From an uncultured Clostridia bacterium (GTDB taxonomy: Bacteria > Bacillota_A > Clostridia > Oscillospirales > Oscillospiraceae): a stretch of DNA of 36,014 nt. The DNA lies in NCBI GenBank assembly GCA_949289625.1, contig CASEPH010000373.1, forward strand, positions 1-36,014. The letters run 5' to 3'. Position 1 is the first letter of the stretch, and each line of letters begins with the position of its first letter. A model generated the notes under the pieces. The model was not told where the DNA came from and did not search any database. It was given only the letters and a program-made list of their open reading frames with translations. The translations under genes were made by a program, and so were the position numbers. Below are positions 15,858 through 23,153 of the stretch, in pieces.

Positions 15858-17175
15858 ATACTTCCCTGGAGGGCAGCACAACAGAAAATTCACATTCTTG
15901 GAATATATTTTTGTCCATATCCTCACACCATACCGTGAGCATCACCAGATGTTCCCCGGTCTCCTGGTCCACCCATTTGTCGGTAACATAACCATGGACC
16001 AGAGCACAATCCGGCCCCATGCCATGGGTGTTGGTAAATCGCCCCGCTTCTTTGAGATAGGGTACCTTCAGCAGCCAACTCTCCCGGAAGTGGCCTTCTG
16101 AGAAATGGTTAAATTGCTTCTCCGGCGGATAGTCGTTGACCATTCGCCAGCCCATTTTTCGGATCATGCCGTCATCACCCATCCAGTTGGTTACCAAACG
16201 ACGGCAGAAATTCCGTCCAACAAAGTTTAGAAAGTGGGTTCGCTCAGATTCCGGCAGATAGATGACGCCATCTTCGCCCTTCTGAAAACGGCGTTCCACC
16301 CGTTTTCCCATAACAAAATCCCGTACCGTATCGCCGGCAATGGCCCCGACAGTGTGATGCATGCCGGTGTATCGCCTGGCATCGTAGTCTGTTACAGGGG
16401 ATTCCGCTGTCATCGGCGGTTCATCTCCAATGTTGACGTCCTCCCAGTACAGGGTGTCTTTGCCACGGATCACTTCATTGCGCCAGATCTCCTTTAAAAC
16501 CTCCCAGTCCGCGTCGGTATATCGGTGAGCCGGCCGGACATAGCGGCCGGAATTCCCTTTTTTCTTTGCCTGCTCCATTTGGTGGGCCACCAATTCCTCC
16601 CGGCTCGGCATACGGCCGTCTGAAAATTTCCCCAAAAAGCAGGGCCAATGCATTACCGCACGGCATATCAGCTCATCTTTCTGGTTATACATATCCGTGG
16701 TGATACAGGTGACGAAGAACCGGGTGGTGGAACCGTCTTCTGTCAGATCAATATATTCCTGCCCCACCTTTTTTGTATGAAAGGAGTCCCCCAAAAAAAT
16801 TGGCTTATAGTAATACAACTCAAAATCATATCCATCGCCCACATAGGTCTCATCCCCCGAAGGCGGACATTCAAAGCCAAGCTCTCTGGGCAGCATTCCC
16901 ATTCCCATGGGTTCCCGCATGCCTGCCAGCACCGGCACATCGCCCCAGCGGGTATTTTTCGCGTAATTGTAATCATAGTACAGCGGATTCCAAGGATCCC
17001 ACCCCTTGGCGTAATAGTACATCTCGTACCCAGACACCACATCCATGTCCTTTGGCTGCCGCTGGGGCGGCATAGGCGGCATTTGGGATTCGTATTCAAG
17101 TTTTACCCAGGCATCCAACGCTGCCTGTTCCTCTGGCGTATATACGCCCCGCTGAAACTTTACCAATTCACTCAT
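15856..17175 (-). CDS. Double-hotdog MaoC-like dehydratase/hydratase-type protein
   Basis: A 439-aa soluble protein with two hotdog-type regions. Region 1 (about 40–185) contains GWDPWNPLYYDYNYAKNTRW and ends GQEYIDLTEDGSTTRFFVT … DELICRAVMHWPCFL, as in MaoC N-terminal domains. Region 2 (about 240–435) has YWEDVNIGDEPPMTAESPVTD and YTGMHHTVGAIAGD, and near its end VHGYVTDKW. In hydratase-2 enzymes the catalytic motif reads D-x-N-P-x-H; here residues 60–66 read DPWNPLY, with Tyr in the His position. The protein is unusually rich in Tyr and Trp. A role in hydration/dehydration of an acyl-CoA or related ketone is inference; the substrate is unknown. The ATG at 17175 has AAAGGGGAG nearby. It has its own promoter and lies downstream of the crotonase-like gene. 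Confidence 0.75.
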   Translation of the reverse strand: MSELVKFQRGVYTPEEQAALDAWVKLEYESQMPPMPPQRQPKDMDVVSGYEMYYYAKGWDPWNPLYYDYNYAKNTRWGDVPVLAGMREPMGMGMLPRELGFECPPSGDETYVGDGYDFELYYYKPIFLGDSFHTKKVGQEYIDLTEDGSTTRFFVTCITTDMYNQKDELICRAVMHWPCFLGKFSDGRMPSREELVAHQMEQAKKKGNSGRYVRPAHRYTDADWEVLKEIWRNEVIRGKDTLYWEDVNIGDEPPMTAESPVTDYDARRYTGMHHTVGAIAGDTVRDFVMGKRVERRFQKGEDGVIYLPESERTHFLNFVGRNFCRRLVTNWMGDDGMIRKMGWRMVNDYPPEKQFNHFSEGHFRESWLLKVPYLKEAGRFTNTHGMGPDCALVHGYVTDKWVDQETGEHLVMLTVWCEDMDKNIFQECEFSVVLPSREV

Positions 17176-17211
17176 CGGTTGCTCCCCTTTCTATTGGTTT
17201 GATCTAAAAAT

Positions 17212-17240
17212 ATTATACGGGGCTTTAGCAAGGGAGACAA
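17212..17240 (-). promoter_or_regulatory. Promoter of the MaoC-like gene
   Basis: On the minus strand TTGTCT (17235–17240), a 17-nt spacer and perfect TATAAT (17212–17217) precede the start codon by 36 bases. It lies downstream of the terminator of the crotonase-like gene, so the two genes are separately initiated. Confidence 0.75.
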
Positions 17241-17293
17241 GCATCCATCTGTCCATGGCCCTCCCAAACGAATCTAAGATGCCTGGCAAGTAA

Positions 17294-17333
17294 CAAAAAC
17301 GATCCGATACGCTTTCACGTATCGGATCGTTTT
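17294..17333 (-). terminator. Terminator of the crotonase-like gene
   Basis: A perfect 13-bp stem, 17299–17311 with 17318–17330, has a six-base loop and A/T extensions giving a T-rich tail on the minus strand. It begins 15 bases after the stop codon at 17348. Confidence 0.88.
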
Positions 17334-17347
17334 GACATAAGCTTAAA

Positions 17348-18364
17348 TTAGAATGCGCTGTACCAGTCGGGCTCGTTGCTGTGCTCGAACACATAGGGGT
17401 TGGGAATCTCGCCGGACTCCACCTTCTTGAACCACTCGCCAGCGTTCTTGGCCATGTTCGCCCAGGACTCGAGGGTCTGAGGAGCCTCCATGTCCTTAGT
17501 AGCGTAACGGTAGTCGTTGACGCGGCTGATGTACTTCTCATCCTGCTGAGCGGAGTTCTCGTCGCCCAGGGTGCCATCGGCAATCCGGAGGAGAGAGCCA
17601 TACTGCTCGGAAACAGTGTGGAGCTTCAGATCCTCAACGAACAGCTTCTTCAGAGGACGCTTTGCCAGGTTAGCCATGATGGTACGGTTCTCGTAGGGCA
17701 TTCTCTTCCACATACGAGCGATCTCCCAAGCACGCTCCACAGCCTTGCCCTTGGGCACGACTTCGGAAACCATGCCGCCGTCCAGCATATCCTTCGCGGT
17801 GAACTGACGGGAGGTCATCATGTAGTAGTTGCCGCGCTTGGTGCCAAAGTAATGCTGAGCCATCAGGCCCATGCCGTCGCCGGGAACCAGACCGCCCTGA
17901 GCATGAGGAACTTCCATCTTGGTGTCCTCGGTGCAGATGGTCACGTCGCACAGCATAGCGGAATCCCAGTGGAAGCCGGGGCCGGGAATGGCGCCGATGG
18001 TGGGAACATCAATGTCGAAGACCATGTTCTTGATGAGGTTGGTGTCATCAAAGTACTGATGCTGGAAACGCTGAGTGGGCAGCTCGGAGTAGGTCTCCCA
18101 GCCGTTGGCGTCGGACTCGATCATCCAGTTGTCGCCGATGTGGGTGAAGATGATGATCTCGTTCTTCCAGTCCATAGACAGGATACGAGTCAGCTGGCTC
18201 ATCGCACGATGAGACATGCCGGAGTGATGCATGGGGCCATCATTGGTCTTCCAGGTAACCTGAAGGATACCGTCCTCACGCTTCAGGTCAGCGAAAGCCT
18301 TAAACCATTCTTTGTACTCGTCAAGCTCGGGCAGCTTGACATAATCAGCCAAAGGTCTTGCCAT
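17348..18364 (-). CDS. Crotonase-superfamily protein of the 6-oxocamphor-hydrolase type
   Basis: A 338-aa soluble crotonase-fold enzyme. The core is at about 30–260, with the FGTKRGNYYMMTSRQFTAKD and LDGGMVSEVVP segments typical of the superfamily. IPGPGFHWDSAMLCD and PHAQGGLVPGDGMG resemble 6-oxocamphor hydrolase (OCH). Its His132, His154 and Asp163 are spaced 22 and 9 residues apart, close to OCH His122/His145/Asp154; His46, His47 or His52 could match OCH His45. OCH cleaves a C–C bond of a cyclic beta-diketone without CoA. A similar retro-Claisen or a CoA-dependent reaction is possible. The C-terminal 80 residues are not recognised. The SD is TTTGGAGGAA eight bases before ATG. Codons are almost all C-ending, unlike the neighbour, pointing to very high expression. 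Confidence 0.8.
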   Translation of the reverse strand: MARPLADYVKLPELDEYKEWFKAFADLKREDGILQVTWKTNDGPMHHSGMSHRAMSQLTRILSMDWKNEIIIFTHIGDNWMIESDANGWETYSELPTQRFQHQYFDDTNLIKNMVFDIDVPTIGAIPGPGFHWDSAMLCDVTICTEDTKMEVPHAQGGLVPGDGMGLMAQHYFGTKRGNYYMMTSRQFTAKDMLDGGMVSEVVPKGKAVERAWEIARMWKRMPYENRTIMANLAKRPLKKLFVEDLKLHTVSEQYGSLLRIADGTLGDENSAQQDEKYISRVNDYRYATKDMEAPQTLESWANMAKNAGEWFKKVESGEIPNPYVFEHSNEPDWYSAF

Positions 18365-18426
18365 AAAATGATTCCTCCAAATAGTAAATATTTAATAAAC
18401 CTCATTATTTTGAGGATTTATCCGCC

Positions 18427-18741
18427 TCTATTGCTCACATATATTATATAAAAATGTGGCGAAAAAGTAATGTCCAAAACAACAAAATTCGTCTACGACA
18501 TTAGGCATTTTGCCCAAGGCCTTTCGGAGCAAAACATATGCTTCAAAAAGCCCAGCCCATATAAAAGCAGCCGAAGTTCTTCTCCTTGACCGCATAAAAA
18601 TACTAACACTTTCTTGCTCCAATGTCAAGTTATAATGCCCTTTTCCAACAGGAACTGAATCAAGTCAAAAAAAAACAGCAGGAAATCGAAACCAATTCGA
18701 TTTCCTGCCGAAATAACTCAATTTTTAAAACCAGCTAAAGT
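18427..18741. other. Gene-free region between the crotonase-like gene and hpf
   Basis: This stretch holds a candidate minus-strand promoter for the crotonase-like gene (TATAAT at 18443–18448, with TTACTT 16 bases upstream) and the hpf terminator near 18667–18708. A 66-codon minus-strand frame at 18428–18628 has no SD and overlaps the promoter, so it is not called. Nothing else is seen. Confidence 0.5.
18667..18708 (-). terminator. Terminator of hpf
   Basis: A perfect 13-bp stem (18678–18690 with 18696–18708) with a five-base loop is followed on the minus strand by a run of nine T (plus A run 18667–18675). It starts 34 bases after the hpf stop. Confidence 0.92.
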
Positions 18742-19281
18742 TCAGGCTTCATCTTCGATTAGGCCATAGCCGCCGTCGTTTCGGGAATAAACAACGGCAA
18801 AAGCGCCGTCACGGTCATCATCCCGGAACACAAAGAAGGTATGCCCCAGCATATTCATCTGCAAAATGGCTTCCTCGACGCTCATGGGCTTGATGGAGAA
18901 CTTTTTGGAACGGACCAGTTCAAAAGCGCTCTCGTCTACAGGCTCCGGCGTCAGCTCCTGCTGATCCACGGAACGAGTAAAGGCATCGGTCCGCAGCCGC
19001 TTGGCCAGACGGGTCTTGTTCTTGCGAATCTGCCCCTCGATGGATCCAATGGCAGCATCTACGGAGGCCATCATATCTGTTGTGGTTTCTTCCGCCCGGA
19101 AATACATACTGCTGGAATGCACTGTGATCTCAACACGGCAATTTTTCTTCTCTGTCCGGAAAATAACTGCCGCTTCAGCATCTTTCTTAAAATACCGGTC
19201 CAGTTTGGTCACTTTTTTCAGGGCATACGCTTTGGTTGCCTCACTAACCGTACATTTTTTTTCATACAACTTTACGTCCAT
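18742..19281 (-). CDS. hpf: Ribosome hibernation promoting factor, long form
   Basis: A 179-aa protein that binds the 30S decoding region and dimerises 70S ribosomes into inactive 100S particles in stationary phase. The N-terminal HPF/YfiA domain (residues 1–100) begins MDVKLYEKKCTVSEATKAYA and includes KKVTKLDRYF and FRAEETTTDMMASVDAAIGS. A linker and the C-terminal dimerisation domain (about 125–179) with VRSKKFSIKPMSVEEAILQM and GHTFFVFRDDD follow; this tail defines the long form typical of Firmicutes. AGAAGGAG lies 9 bases before the ATG at 19281. It is a single-gene unit with a strong terminator. Confidence 0.96.
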   Translation of the reverse strand: MDVKLYEKKCTVSEATKAYALKKVTKLDRYFKKDAEAAVIFRTEKKNCRVEITVHSSSMYFRAEETTTDMMASVDAAIGSIEGQIRKNKTRLAKRLRTDAFTRSVDQQELTPEPVDESAFELVRSKKFSIKPMSVEEAILQMNMLGHTFFVFRDDDRDGAFAVVYSRNDGGYGLIEDEA

Positions 19282-19413
19282 AGCGTTCAGCTCCTTCTTA
19301 GCTTCAGGAGTATCACTCCCTCTATGGGTATTCTATCACAAAATTGCCCAGAAGGAAAGAGGATAATTGTCTCTTTCTGGTCAAATCGCCCAAAAGAATG
19401 GCGTACAGGGCGC

Positions 19414-19566
19414 TCAAAATAACACACAAAGGAGCAGAATCAGTGCCGATCCCACTAATTTTGACAAATTGGCCGGCAAAGATCTATGCTTGCGGCACAA
19501 TTCTTTGCAAAGCCAGCTCAGATACAGGAGAACAATCACTCCCAGAATTCCAATACATGATTCCAT
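19414..19566 (-). CDS. 50-aa hydrophobic microprotein
   Basis: This 50-codon frame, MESCIGILGVIVLLYLSWLC onward, carries two hydrophobic segments (about 4–19 and 37–49) separated by a basic loop (KELCRKHR). Cysteines occur at positions 4, 20, 24 and 47. A perfect GGAGG (19573–19577) is six bases before its ATG at 19566 and overlaps the end of the HMA-domain gene, whose stop is four bases upstream of this ATG, so translation is likely coupled. I do not know the family. The position behind a metal-binding protein and the Cys residues suggest a metal-related membrane peptide, which is inference. Confidence 0.6.
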   Translation of the reverse strand: MESCIGILGVIVLLYLSWLCKELCRKHRSLPANLSKLVGSALILLLCVLF

Positions 19567-19569
19567 GAT

Positions 19570-19827
19570 CTACCTCCGAAATCGATTGATTAATCCCTTT
19601 GCCGTATACGGTCGTCTGGAGCAGCATATAACCCGATAGCCGGTTTCCGTCATTGCCTTCTTGAGTGCTTCGTCTGATATGTCTTTTTCGGATACGATCG
19701 TCGTCTCCCCTTTCCTGTGGGATGATGTGACTTTTTTTACTGGAAAATGTTTTCGCACCGTATCGTTGATATGCGCTTCGCACATACCGCACATCATTCC
19801 CTCGATCTTCATTGTGATCTCGATCAT
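19570..19827 (-). CDS. Heavy-metal-associated (HMA) domain protein
   Basis: An 85-aa protein with a beta-alpha-beta-beta-alpha-beta HMA fold. The metal motif is MKIEGMMCGMCEAHIND, i.e. MxCxxC with Cys residues separated by two, as in copper chaperones and metal ATPases. The end KAMTETGYRVICCSRRPYTA has a second Cys-Cys pair. Which metal is bound is not shown. The start given is the ATG at 19827 with AGGGTGGGTG upstream; an earlier ATG at 19848 sits too near the palindrome to have an SD. It forms a two-gene unit with the 50-aa membrane peptide, behind a palindrome-covered promoter. Confidence 0.8.
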   Translation of the reverse strand: MIEITMKIEGMMCGMCEAHINDTVRKHFPVKKVTSSHRKGETTIVSEKDISDEALKKAMTETGYRVICCSRRPYTAKGLINRFRR

Positions 19828-19854
19828 GATTATCACCCACCCTGACATAATTTC

Positions 19855-19918
19855 ATTAGAAGTAAGTTAGTTATATCTAACTTACTTCTAATATACCGAA
19901 TTCATGCAATTTTGTCAA
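19855..19918 (-). promoter_or_regulatory. Consensus promoter with perfect 16-bp-arm palindrome (operator)
   Basis: On the minus strand TTGACA (19913–19918), a 17-nt spacer and TATATT (19890–19895) form a near-ideal promoter. ATTAGAAGTAAGTTAG (19855–19870) is repeated perfectly inverted at 19877–19892 with a six-base centre TTATAT. The palindrome overlaps the last bases of the −10 and the start site, the classic place for repressor binding. The inner GTTAG-N6-CTAAC resembles half-sites of DtxR-type metal regulators, but this is only a resemblance; a CsoR, CopY or Fur-type protein is not excluded. As RNA it could also form a stable hairpin at the 5' end. Confidence 0.8.
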
Positions 19919-19945
19919 TCCTTCTTTGATATTTCTTAACATCGG

Positions 19946-19974
19946 TTGACTTTCCGTGAAAGATGCGGTACTGT
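19946..19974 (+). promoter_or_regulatory. Weak candidate promoter of cysK
   Basis: TTGACT (19946–19951) is followed after 17 bases by TACTGT, a poor −10. It lies back to back with the HMA promoter, about 45 bases before the cysK start. No T-box or SAM element is seen here. Confidence 0.35.
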
Positions 19975-20018
19975 TGTATCATTAACCCCTCTGGGTGGAA
20001 AGAAAGGAAGGAACCGCG

Positions 20019-20951
20019 TTGATTTATAAAACGCTTACCGAACTGATCGGAAATACACCGCTGCTGGAATTGACGGGAATGGAACGGCTTTGGAATACAG
20101 AGGCATCTGTATTTGCCAAGCTGGAATACTTCAATCCTTTGGGCTCTGTGAAGGACCGGGCAGCTCTATATATGATCGAAGCCGGAGAAGCCTCCGGTGC
20201 CATCAAACCCGGTACTGTCATCATTGAGCCCACCTCCGGCAACACAGGCATTGGCCTGGCCTACATCACTGCCATCAAGGGCTACCGGCTCATTCTGACC
20301 ATGCCGGAAAACATGAGTCTGGAACGCAGAAGTCTCCTGGCTGCACTAGGTGCGGAGATCGTGCTGACACCAGCTGCCCTGGGCATGCAGGGCGCAGTGG
20401 ATCGTGCAGAGGCACTTCATCAGGAGATTGCAGATTCGTTTATTCCCGATCAGTTCAGTAACGAGGCTAATGTGGAGGCCCATGTGAAAACCACGTCTCA
20501 AGAGATTCTACGGGATCTGGAGGGCAATGTGGATATTTTTGTGGCAGCCGTGGGCACCGGCGGCACGCTTACTGGCAACGGAAAAGTCCTCAAAGCACAT
20601 AATCCGGCCTGCCAGGTGGTGGCAGTGGAGCCGGCCTCCTCCCCCCTTCTCAGCAAGGGCTATACGGGGCCCCACAAGATTCAGGGCATCGGCCCCAACT
20701 TTGTACCAAAGATTCTGGATCTATCTTTGATCGACGAGATCATTCCCGTCACAGATGACGACGCCTATACCCTATGCCGCCAGCTGGCTAAAACGGAAGG
20801 GCTTCTCGTAGGCGTCAGTGCAGGCGCAGCCCTTTGCGCATGTAAAGCGCTGGCTGCACGGCCGGAAAACAAGGGTAAACGAATCGTAACCATTTTGCCG
20901 GATACCGGTGAACGCTATCTCTCTGCCAACCTGTTTTCCGATCCGGAATAA
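20019..20951 (+). CDS. cysK: Cysteine synthase (O-acetylserine sulfhydrylase)
   Basis: A 310-aa PLP enzyme that makes cysteine from O-acetylserine and sulfide. The PLP lysine lies in NPLGSVKDRAA, the phosphate loop in GTGGTLTGNGKVLK, and the substrate loop is TSGNTGIGLAYI; PDTGERYLSANLF matches the family's C-terminal end. The likely start is TTG at 20019 (sequence LIYKTLTELIGNTPLLEL), because AAGGAAGG lies about eight bases before it; the open frame to GTG at 19995 adds eight residues with no homology. The gene is alone on the plus strand, convergent with recN. Confidence 0.95.
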   Translation: MIYKTLTELIGNTPLLELTGMERLWNTEASVFAKLEYFNPLGSVKDRAALYMIEAGEASGAIKPGTVIIEPTSGNTGIGLAYITAIKGYRLILTMPENMSLERRSLLAALGAEIVLTPAALGMQGAVDRAEALHQEIADSFIPDQFSNEANVEAHVKTTSQEILRDLEGNVDIFVAAVGTGGTLTGNGKVLKAHNPACQVVAVEPASSPLLSKGYTGPHKIQGIGPNFVPKILDLSLIDEIIPVTDDDAYTLCRQLAKTEGLLVGVSAGAALCACKALAARPENKGKRIVTILPDTGERYLSANLFSDPE

Positions 20952-20977
20952 CAGCGCGCTAATCTCATCGCAATAAG

Positions 20978-21016
20978 CAGCAGGAAAGGACAGATCACCG
21001 CTGTCCTTTCCTGCTG
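20978..21016. terminator. Hairpin between convergent cysK and recN
   Basis: A perfect 16-bp stem (20978–20993 with 21001–21016) and a seven-base loop lie between the two stops. There is no strong T run on either side, so termination may be partial, but the placement suggests it serves both genes. Confidence 0.7.
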
Positions 21017-21031
21017 TTCCAATCTGGTTCA

Positions 21032-22684
21032 CTATCTCCGCAGCATTTCCTCTGCACTTTTTAGGGTGTTTTCCGTGATCCTGGCTCCACCGATGAGTCG
21101 AGCCAATTCCGCCCGTCTGCCGGTAAGATCCAGCGGAGTCACATGGGTATAGGTCCTCCCCTGCTGTTCCGTTTTGGAGATCAAAAAGTGGGTATCCGCC
21201 ATGGCAGCAATTTGCGGAAGATGGGTCACGCAGAGTACCTGCTTGCCGATGGACACAGCATGGAGTTTTTCCGCCACCTTTTGGGCCGCTCTACCACTGA
21301 CACCAGTATCCACCTCGTCAAAAATCATGGTGGGCACCTGGTCTTTTTCCGACATCACGTTTTTCATGGCCAGCATGATTCTGGCCAATTCACCGCCAGA
21401 AGCCACCCGATTCATCTGCCGCAGCTCTTCTCCAATGTTGGCGGACATGAGAAACCGGCAGGTGTCTCCCCCGGTTTCATTCAGATGGGGCAGTGGCGTT
21501 AGCTGGCACTGAAACTGCACCCGAGGCATATCCAGCTGGCGCAGCTCCTGAATCAGCCGTTGCCCAAAGTTTTCAGCCGCCTGTTTCCGGGAATCACTGA
21601 GCTGATCCGCCAGCTTTCTGGTGGCCAGTTTTTTTTCTGTCAAAACCCGACGCAGCTGGGCAATGGTATCCTCCGCCGAGGTAATGGTTTCCAGCTCTTT
21701 TTGACATTTCTCCTGATAGGAAAGAATTTCCCGGCAGGTATTTCCATACTTCCGGCGAAGCCGATGAATCTCATCCAATCGGCTTTCAATCCGTTCCAGT
21801 CGTTCCGGCGAAAAATCGAAACCGTCCCGCAAATCCCGAACCTGTTCTGCAGCGTCCTGAACGCTGTAGGAGAGGCTTTCCACCAGCTGACGCAGATTCT
21901 CCAGTTCCTCCGAAACATCCGCCACCTGGGCCAGGGAGGCCGCTGCTTGTGCAATCAGCGAAGCTGCGCCATCGCTATCCTCTCCACCGTACAGGGCTTC
22001 CGCCGCTGTGGTCATGGATCGCATCAGCTTTTCCCCACTGCGGAGCACATTTCTCTGGGCCTCTAGGGTTTCATCCTCGTCCGGCTGCAGTTCCGCCCGC
22101 TGAATCTCCTGAATTTGAAATTCCAAGGTTTCGATCCTTCTGGCCTTTTCCGCCTCATCCATGGTCAGGCTTCGGATTTTCCGCCGAAGACCATCCATAT
22201 CCAGATAAGTCTCCCGATAGGCAGTCAGCAGGTCGTCATGGCCAGCAAAGGCGTCGAGGATTTTGAGATGATTCTCCTCGTCAAAAAGCTGGGCGGAATC
22301 ATGTTGTCCGTGGATCTGGATCAGCTGCCGACCAAGCCCCCGAAGCATGGTCACCGTTACCGGCGCCCCATTGACTCGGCAAATATTCTTTCCGTCGGCC
22401 CAGAGCTCCCGCTGGATCAAAAGTTCATCGCTGTAGGGGATTCCGTTTTCCCCAAACCAAGCATATTCCGGCACCCCGCGAAATACTGCGGAAATTTTAG
22501 CGGCATCGCTGCCAGTCCGGATGGTGTCCCGATAAGCACGCTGACCCAAAATTGCGGAAATGGCGTCGATGACAATGGACTTGCCTGCGCCCGTTTCACC
22601 GGTGAGCACATTGAATCCCGGCTGAAAGGAGATGTCCGCCTGCTCAATTACCGCAATATTCTCGATATGTAGCAGCTCCAGCAT
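21032..22684 (-). CDS. recN: DNA repair protein RecN
   Basis: A 550-aa SMC-like ATPase that acts at double-strand breaks. The Walker A is GETGAGKSIVIDA near residue 30, the middle (about 150–360) is a long coiled coil interrupted by a hinge, and the C terminus has ASGGELARIMLA (signature), MIFDEVDTGVSG (Walker B) and CVTHLPQIAAMAD (His switch). Length is typical. The ATG is six bases after the argR stop with GAGCGAGG upstream. It is the last gene of the dxs–tlyA–nadK–argR–recN series, an order common in Firmicutes. Confidence 0.96.
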   Translation of the reverse strand: MLELLHIENIAVIEQADISFQPGFNVLTGETGAGKSIVIDAISAILGQRAYRDTIRTGSDAAKISAVFRGVPEYAWFGENGIPYSDELLIQRELWADGKNICRVNGAPVTVTMLRGLGRQLIQIHGQHDSAQLFDEENHLKILDAFAGHDDLLTAYRETYLDMDGLRRKIRSLTMDEAEKARRIETLEFQIQEIQRAELQPDEDETLEAQRNVLRSGEKLMRSMTTAAEALYGGEDSDGAASLIAQAAASLAQVADVSEELENLRQLVESLSYSVQDAAEQVRDLRDGFDFSPERLERIESRLDEIHRLRRKYGNTCREILSYQEKCQKELETITSAEDTIAQLRRVLTEKKLATRKLADQLSDSRKQAAENFGQRLIQELRQLDMPRVQFQCQLTPLPHLNETGGDTCRFLMSANIGEELRQMNRVASGGELARIMLAMKNVMSEKDQVPTMIFDEVDTGVSGRAAQKVAEKLHAVSIGKQVLCVTHLPQIAAMADTHFLISKTEQQGRTYTHVTPLDLTGRRAELARLIGGARITENTLKSAEEMLRR

Positions 22685-22689
22685 GGCAA

Positions 22690-23148
22690 TTACCTCGCTC
22701 TGTTGATGATCCCCCGCAGTTCCTCGCAGAATTCACGCGCATATTCGCTGTCCCGCATTACAATCAGTCCCGTATCGTCACCGGCAATGGTTCCCACCAC
22801 ATAGGCGATGTCCATACTGTCCACCGCCGAGCAGGCGGCAGAAGCCAAACCAGGCAAAGTCTTAATCACAACAATGTTCTGGGCATAATCCAGCTTAATC
22901 ACGCACTCATGAAAAATATTATTGAGGCGAGAAAAGAAATTTGCAGATTCGTTCTTTTGGACGGTATAGCGATAGGTCCCACTGGGAGACAGTTCCTTCA
23001 CCAGGCGCAATTCTTTAATATCACGGGAAATAGTAGCCTGGGTGCTGTAAAACCCACTCTCTTTCAGAGCAGCCAAAAGCTGCTCCTGGGTTTCGATATT
23101 ATTCTGGGCAATCAGCTCCAGTATTTTTGATTGACGCTGACTTTTCAT
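22690..23148 (-). CDS. argR: Arginine repressor
   Basis: A 152-aa hexameric regulator of arginine synthesis and breakdown. The N-terminal winged helix-turn-helix has STQATISRDIKELRLVKE (recognition helix near 40–55), and the C-terminal arginine-binding and oligomerisation domain has GTIAGDDTGLIVMRD. Its genomic position between nadK and recN is the standard one in Firmicutes and tells little about its targets; no arg genes are in this window. AGAGGTAGAGG precedes the ATG. Confidence 0.96.
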   Translation of the reverse strand: MKSQRQSKILELIAQNNIETQEQLLAALKESGFYSTQATISRDIKELRLVKELSPSGTYRYTVQKNESANFFSRLNNIFHECVIKLDYAQNIVVIKTLPGLASAACSAVDSMDIAYVVGTIAGDDTGLIVMRDSEYAREFCEELRGIINRAR

Positions 23149-23153
23149 AGCCT

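Noticed and set aside
18428..18628. 66-codon minus-strand frame before the crotonase-like gene
   Set aside because: No SD, overlaps the promoter region, and composition is unlike a real protein.
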